From: Thermodesulfobacteriota bacterium
GTDB taxonomy: Bacteria; Desulfobacterota; BSN033; UBA1163
NCBI GenBank assembly: GCA_030024065.1
Contig: JASEIE010000149.1
Span: 1-9,327, forward strand
DNA length: 9,327 bases
Direction: 5' to 3'
Shown here: piece after piece, positions 5,773 through 9,327 of the stretch
Position numbering within the stretch: position 1 is the first letter of the stretch
Layout: each line of letters opens with the position of its first letter
Notes under the pieces: model-generated
What the model saw: only the letters and a program-made list of their open reading frames with translations
Told to the model about the DNA's origin: nothing
The model's database searches: none
Program-made: the position numbers and the translations under genes

Positions 5773-6735
5773 TTAGGCCTTTCGCCCGTGCCCTACCCGT
5801 GGATCATAAATACCTAGAGACCGATCGTATTTCTCCAACTGTCTCTGAGGAAGGTATTTCTTTTCCCACTCCACTATTTTGGGAAAGCCTGCCAGATCGA
5901 ATTTTCCAAAACCACCTAACGGATGGTTCTGTGTTTTTTGTACAAACTCATCATGAGCACCTATCCCACGCACTTTAAGTTCTACCAGATAATCATACAT
6001 CGCCACAGAACCTACTCTGGAAACATGAGAAATGGCCATACAGAGGCCGAGTTCCTTATAATCTTGTTCAGTGAGCGGTGGCCTAATGGCCTGCGTACTC
6101 GCATACAGCAAACAGTCTTTCAAGGCATCGCGCACCTGTTTGATCTCCTCCCTTGACTGTAAGGCCTCAGGATAGAATATATCTACCCCAGCTTCGAGGT
6201 ATGCTTTCCCCCGACGGATGACTTCCTCGAGACTTCCATCGACGGCCCCTCTGGCATCCGTTCGGGCCATAATGATGAAATCCGGATCCAGTTCGTTTCT
6301 CACATCCACTGCCGCACGGTATTTCCCAACTGCTTCATCCAGGGGAAGCAACTCTTTTCCTTTGACGAAGCCGCATCTCTTAGGCGCCACCTGATCCTCC
6401 ATAAAAAGGGCGGCAGCTCCTGCCCGAATCACCGAATCGGCAGTGCGCCGGACGTTGATGGCATTGCCAAAGCCTGTATCACAGTCTACCCTTGCAGGAA
6501 GATCGACAGCACGGCAGATCCGCTCAACATTTTCTACCAATTCGGTCATCGTGATTAACCCTGCATCCGGGAGTCCTAAGATTTGGGAACTGGTATTGGA
6601 ACCCGATATCCCCAACGCCTTGAAACCAATCTTTTCTGCCAGCTGAGCTTCATGGGCTGTTCCCACCACCACCATAATCAAGAGTTCATCCTTGTTTTGC
6701 AGCAGCTTCCGGAGCTTAGTACTTTTTTTCTCCAT
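5773..6735 (-). CDS. Isocitrate lyase/PEP mutase superfamily enzyme (methylisocitrate lyase- or oxaloacetate decarboxylase-like)
   Basis: Minus-strand ATG at 6733-6735, preceded by GGGGAGGAAGAA; 320 residues, close to the 290-310 usual for short family members. Landmarks of the alpha/beta-barrel are GISGSNTSSQILGLPDAGL (42-60), the magnesium-binding VDCDTGFGN (83-91, D84 and D86), ALFMEDQ (109-115), the mobile catalytic loop KRCGF (119-123) and IMARTDA (155-161). In lyases of this family the loop cysteine acts as general acid/base in carbon-carbon cleavage of a 2-hydroxy or 2-keto acid. It is kept here, which argues against a PEP mutase, whose loop lacks it. The usual loop ends in histidine (KRCGH), but here it is phenylalanine, so substrate choice may differ. 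Likely reactions are cleavage of a methylisocitrate- or dimethylmalate-like acid, or oxaloacetate decarboxylation. The enzyme is cytoplasmic. A truncated gene follows downstream. Confidence 0.85.
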   Translation of the reverse strand: MEKKSTKLRKLLQNKDELLIMVVVGTAHEAQLAEKIGFKALGISGSNTSSQILGLPDAGLITMTELVENVERICRAVDLPARVDCDTGFGNAINVRRTADSVIRAGAAALFMEDQVAPKRCGFVKGKELLPLDEAVGKYRAAVDVRNELDPDFIIMARTDARGAVDGSLEEVIRRGKAYLEAGVDIFYPEALQSREEIKQVRDALKDCLLYASTQAIRPPLTEQDYKELGLCMAISHVSRVGSVAMYDYLVELKVRGIGAHDEFVQKTQNHPLGGFGKFDLAGFPKIVEWEKKYLPQRQLEKYDRSLGIYDPRVGHGRKA

Positions 6736-6899
6736 TTCTTCCTCCCCATAAAAGGTATTTTATTTCTATGTATTTTTGAAAGGCGACTGGTAGATATAAT
6801 TGGTATAAATCCAGATGATACAAATTTATCGACAGAATCGAGAGCAAGGGAGAAGCAGCAAGAAAAGACCTTGGTGCCAGGCAACGGTAATTTGCATAC

Positions 6900-6942
6900 G
6901 CAAGAGGGAGCGTGTTCCAGACGGAAAAACGCCCCCTCTTGC
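6900..6942. terminator. Strong hairpin just after the hydrolase stop codon (possible terminator)
   Basis: GCAAGAGGGAGCGT (6900-6913) and ACGCCCCCTCTTGC (6929-6942) pair over 14 positions with one mismatch around a 15-base loop. It begins 7 bases past the hydrolase stop on the minus strand. No T-run follows on either strand, so it is not a standard intrinsic terminator; it may instead protect the mRNA 3' end. Confidence 0.5.
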
Positions 6943-6949
6943 CATTCTC

Positions 6950-8314
6950 CTATTTCAGAAAAAAACCACCCAGGATGGCGTCGTTCCAGAGCTTTACCAC
7001 CACCGGAACGGTCCCTTCCGGGAAGTCCTTATCGACAATCGTCCAATCGTGGGTTCCAACGGCAAGGAGCATCCCCTTCACCTTTGGCGCGGGCTTCATG
7101 GCCTCGAACAGGGGCATCACCTTCATGAGGTGTTCATAGCTCACCGTATCGTCATCCCCTGCGTGGATGGAGAAGACAGGCGGAACCGGTTTCACTCCAG
7201 GGCCGGATAGCTCGCGGCAGTACCCGACGTATCTTTGAACCAGTTCTTCCGTTGCCTTTTCGTCCAGCTTCATCCGTTTGGCCGTGGCCCGGGCCGCGTC
7301 CGCCAGCGCCTTCGTCGAATTCTTATGGATAAAATCCTCTGCTTTGAAATTAGCTCTCTTTTTATCGTCCTCCCACTCCTCGAAGACAAGCTCCATCATC
7401 ATTGCCAGGCCGTAGCCCTTGTCTTTAATCCCTTCGTACATGTAACGTGCCGTATCCGCCCACGTCCGCATCCTCAGCCAGGTGAAAGGGAAATCCCAAG
7501 TACCCTTTCCGGTCGCCTGGTACATGTAGCCGAAGGGAGACGTCCCATAGCCTATCACCCCAACGATGTTCGGAACTCGCTGGGTGGCCATGAAGGCGAA
7601 AGGCCCACCCGTGGAATGACCGTGGATGTAGATTGAATATTGATCCGGAGGCAGATGGCGCTTGCAACCTTCCTTGGTCCCCTCTTCGAACGCCACCGGC
7701 CAGCCAGCCATGCGGTAATAAAGCTCCGTTCCTTCCTTCGCTTCAAGGGAAATGATGGTCCCGTAGAGCTTTCTTCTCGACTGATCTTTGACGATGCGAT
7801 ATTGATCGGGTGTGATTCGTGACTCTTTACTCCAGAGGGGCGTCCGCGCCGTGCCATCGGGGTTGAGCGTGTCTCCCTTCCAATCCCGGCTCGGGGTGAG
7901 CAAGCACAATCGTCCAGGATAGGTCATGCTCACGACCTTATAGCCAAACTTTCCCGAAAGCATCTTTGCGTGCCGGTCCATGGACTTGTAATCCCCCGTG
8001 CCTCCATGGAGCAGGAAGATCCCCGCCTTTTTGCCGTCGGGCCCTTTCGGGATCTTGGTGGCGTCTTCAGGTTCATACACCATCACGCCAATGTCCCAGT
8101 CCATATCCACAGAGCGGATTCGAAAGATGTCCTCTGTTTGCTTGATCTTGATTTCAGGCATGGCGATAACGGCTTTCGAAATCTTGACCATTTCTTCCTT
8201 TGACACTTTGGCCGGCGGTTCCCACGCTCCCTGGGCGGATCCAGCGAAAAGGGCCATGGCTGCCAAGATCAGGAACAGGGCAAATGTGGATGAAAAATGA
8301 ATTTTCCTACTCAT
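6950..8314 (-). CDS. Exported alpha/beta hydrolase (serine esterase/lipase-like)
   Basis: Minus-strand ATG at 8312-8314, with AAGGAGGG seven bases upstream; 454 residues. Residues 1-29 are a signal peptide (MSRKIHFSS, a hydrophobic core, ending AGSAQGA), so it acts in the periplasm or outside. The alpha/beta-hydrolase core shows the oxyanion-hole segment FLLHGGTGDYKSMD (100-113), the nucleophile elbow GHSTGG (232-237, S234), an aspartate in HAGDDDTVS (384-392) and the histidine in VGTHDW (419-424, H422). The order Ser-Asp-His and the spacing fit a working triad. A long insertion between strand and elbow (about 140-225) and a helical cap-like section (about 270-370) separate the core parts. 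The natural substrate is unknown; an ester or lactone is likely. It stands alone, with a long non-coding region upstream and a strong hairpin after its stop. Confidence 0.85.
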   Translation of the reverse strand: MSRKIHFSSTFALFLILAAMALFAGSAQGAWEPPAKVSKEEMVKISKAVIAMPEIKIKQTEDIFRIRSVDMDWDIGVMVYEPEDATKIPKGPDGKKAGIFLLHGGTGDYKSMDRHAKMLSGKFGYKVVSMTYPGRLCLLTPSRDWKGDTLNPDGTARTPLWSKESRITPDQYRIVKDQSRRKLYGTIISLEAKEGTELYYRMAGWPVAFEEGTKEGCKRHLPPDQYSIYIHGHSTGGPFAFMATQRVPNIVGVIGYGTSPFGYMYQATGKGTWDFPFTWLRMRTWADTARYMYEGIKDKGYGLAMMMELVFEEWEDDKKRANFKAEDFIHKNSTKALADAARATAKRMKLDEKATEELVQRYVGYCRELSGPGVKPVPPVFSIHAGDDDTVSYEHLMKVMPLFEAMKPAPKVKGMLLAVGTHDWTIVDKDFPEGTVPVVVKLWNDAILGGFFLK

Positions 8315-8345
8315 AATGACCCTCCTTTTAATGTTGAGAATAGCT

Positions 8346-8356
8346 TGACATTGTCA
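8346..8356. promoter_or_regulatory. Possible operator upstream of the hydrolase
   Basis: TGACA-T-TGTCA is a perfect 11-bp dyad 32-42 bases before the hydrolase start codon. Next to it, TTGAAAAA (8360-8367) and TTTTTCAA (8377-8384) form a second inverted pair with a 9-base loop. Either could be a regulator site or leader structure. No promoter with two good boxes was found here. Confidence 0.3.
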
Positions 8357-8563
8357 CATTTGAAAAAATAAACGAATTTTTCAAGGACATACAAGTTTAA
8401 AAAGAACATTCCAACTTAAAAATATACCATTTCCCTTCAAACTTCCATGAATATCACTTTTAAGAGACCTTCGCTGGCTTCTTGGTAACAAAAACAGCAT
8501 ACCTCCCCCCAAAAAAAAGTCAATAGCTTTTTCCAAAAGGTGGTGTACGTATGGGGGGGCATG

Positions 8564-8584
8564 TCATGGTTTGTTCATGGTTTG
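8564..8584 (+). repeat. 11-bp tandem direct repeat
   Basis: TCATGGTTTG occurs at 8564-8573 and again at 8575-8584, one base apart. The second copy runs into the left arm of the inverted-repeat element that starts at 8584. Confidence 0.6.
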
Positions 8585-8859
8585 GGTCGGACCAAGCTAA
8601 GTCGTTGACAATCAAACGCTTATGTCCCAAGAATATGTATTTTTTGGCCTTAGATTGCCATTTTCATAGGAAAAACTGAAGGCATAAGGATTTTCAAGTT
8701 CTCTAAGTGCAATTTTCCCGGGATGCTTCCGGCACCTGGTTATCCTCAAAATTCCTAATCAGGGTGGTTTCATCCCCAAAATTGCCACTTTAAGCTCCAG
8801 ATCAGCCTCTTTTATTCAAAATTGCTTCATCAAATCAACCAATTGTCTTGGTCCGACCC
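8584..8859. mobile_element. 276-bp element bounded by 13-bp inverted repeats (MITE- or REP-like)
   Basis: GGGTCGGACCAAG (8584-8596) is exactly inverted as CTTGGTCCGACCC (8847-8859). The interior has no open frame worth calling and no homology I recognise. Each arm also contains the small dyad GGTC-GACC. Perfect 13-bp ends this far apart are unlikely by chance and suggest a short non-autonomous element moved in trans, possibly by a RAYT. No target duplication could be confirmed; the TCATGGTTTG repeat lies only on the left. Confidence 0.55.
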
Positions 8860-8926
8860 CGAAAGGCGAAGCACATTTCTGTCTATGTCGGTGTGACTTT
8901 TTCACTCCTCAATGATTAAAAAAACT

Positions 8927-8942
8927 GGGGTCAAGGGACCCC
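8927..8942. repeat. GGGGTC hairpin (REP-like)
   Basis: GGGGTC (8927-8932) and GACCCC (8937-8942) form a perfect 6-bp stem with an AAGG loop. With its left neighbour T it repeats TGGGGTCAA, the end sequence of the mini-element at 2635, so it may be a solo end of the same repeat family. Confidence 0.5.
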
Positions 8943-8948
8943 TCTATC

Positions 8949-8977
8949 TTGACATACAACTCCGTTTCTCATATATT
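8949..8977 (+). promoter_or_regulatory. Sigma-70-like promoter pointing right
   Basis: TTGACA (8949-8954) is followed after exactly 17 bases by TATATT (8972-8977), a perfect -35 and a five-of-six -10. No gene on the plus strand follows; it would drive a transcript antisense to the transposase tail at 9131-9327. The remainder of 8315-9130 holds only the repeats listed and no gene. Confidence 0.5.
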
Positions 8978-9130
8978 CGACTCATCCTAAAGCAAGTTCT
9001 TATCATCTCTAGCGTGAGTTTCCTACTTATCGCGGCTTGGACGTTGGAATGATTATTAAGGGTAAGGATTTTCGAGGGTTTGAGTTATTAGTGAAGGGCG
9101 GGATCATGTATACACTGAGGGTCTGGAACG

Positions 9131-9327
9131 CTATCGGTGGGCGTGGCGATACACGTCAAGGGTTCGGCACAACTTGTCCTGGAGGGGTGTCCGTTCAGAT
9201 AAAACGTACTGAGCACGGAGACGGCCGCGGCCCGAGTCTGTGCCAGGAGCGTGGAGGTTGACGATTTCGGTGATCGCCGACAGTTCCTCATAGAGGGCGG
9301 GTATGGTGAGGTGGATACCCGCATGGG
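9131..9327 (-). CDS. C-terminal tail of a transposase (runs off the right edge)
   Basis: On the minus strand from 9325 to the TAG at 9131-9133 the frame reads HAGIHLTIPALYEELSAITE, then IVNLHAPGTDSGRGRLRAQY and VLSERTPLQDKLCRTLDVYR. The pattern of an HxTxPxLYEEL block, a short proline and glycine linker and LSERTPLQ-like helix resembles the last 60-70 residues of IS1634/IS4-type DDE transposases. Only 64 residues are visible and no catalytic residue is among them, so the family is a guess. The frame is clean, with no stop until the TAG. The overlapping plus-strand frame from 9037 has no recognisable features. Confidence 0.45.
   Translation of the reverse strand, partial: HAGIHLTIPALYEELSAITEIVNLHAPGTDSGRGRLRAQYVLSERTPLQDKLCRTLDVYRHAHR

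Noticed and set aside
6583..7210. Plus-strand frames overlapping the ICL/PEPM start and hydrolase end
   Set aside because: They are antisense to well-supported genes and show no family features.
8597..8846. Decayed regulator helix-turn-helix on the minus strand inside the 276-bp element
   Set aside because: A weak resemblance (ADLELKVAILG) is interrupted by stops at once and does not extend.
9037..9261. 74-residue plus-strand frame after the promoter at 8949
   Set aside because: No ribosome site, no recognisable features, and antisense to the transposase tail.

Overview
The window reads like a mobile-element-rich stretch of a Gram-negative anaerobe, most likely a deltaproteobacterium (Desulfobacterota). 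This is inferred from protein style: RAYT-type transposases with a DnaA-like C-terminal helix-turn-helix, an IS1380-like transposase, and an orphan TctC-type binding protein. No rRNA or marker gene is present, so the placement is tentative. No tRNA, rRNA or CRISPR array was seen.

Layout. At 1-490 (minus) is the N-terminal half of an IS1380-like transposase that runs off the left edge, with an 11-bp inverted repeat around its start. At 829-2547 (plus) are two genes that are probably co-transcribed: a signal-peptide-bearing class I SAM-dependent methyltransferase and a signal-peptide-bearing metallo-beta-lactamase-fold protein with a degenerate metal motif. At 2635-2901 lies a 267-bp mini-element with inverted ends that keeps only the C-terminal helix-turn-helix of a RAYT transposase. 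At 2927-4033 (minus) is a TctC-type periplasmic solute-binding protein without its membrane partners.

Region 4447-5605 is a transposon graveyard: an rve-type integrase pseudogene, the C-terminal end of an IS3-like transposase and the C-terminal half of a RAYT abut each other. The last of these has apparently cut off the start of a small secreted-protein gene (5575-5667). At 5773-6735 (minus) is an isocitrate lyase/PEP mutase superfamily enzyme. At 6950-8314 (minus) is a large exported alpha/beta hydrolase with a clear Ser-His-Asp triad. Region 8315-9130 has no gene but holds a 276-bp inverted-repeat element, a GGGGTC hairpin and a good sigma-70-like promoter. At 9131-9327 (minus) is the tail of another transposase.

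The intact genes suggest uptake and breakdown of carboxylates or esters: hydrolysis outside the cytoplasm, capture of an organic acid by a TctC-type protein, and carbon-carbon cleavage by an ICL/PEPM-type lyase. This link is inference from proximity only. The most notable points are the exported methyltransferase/MBL-fold pair, the degenerate MBL motif, the hairpin over the IS1380 start codon, and several unrelated RAYT/REP-like element ends in one window.
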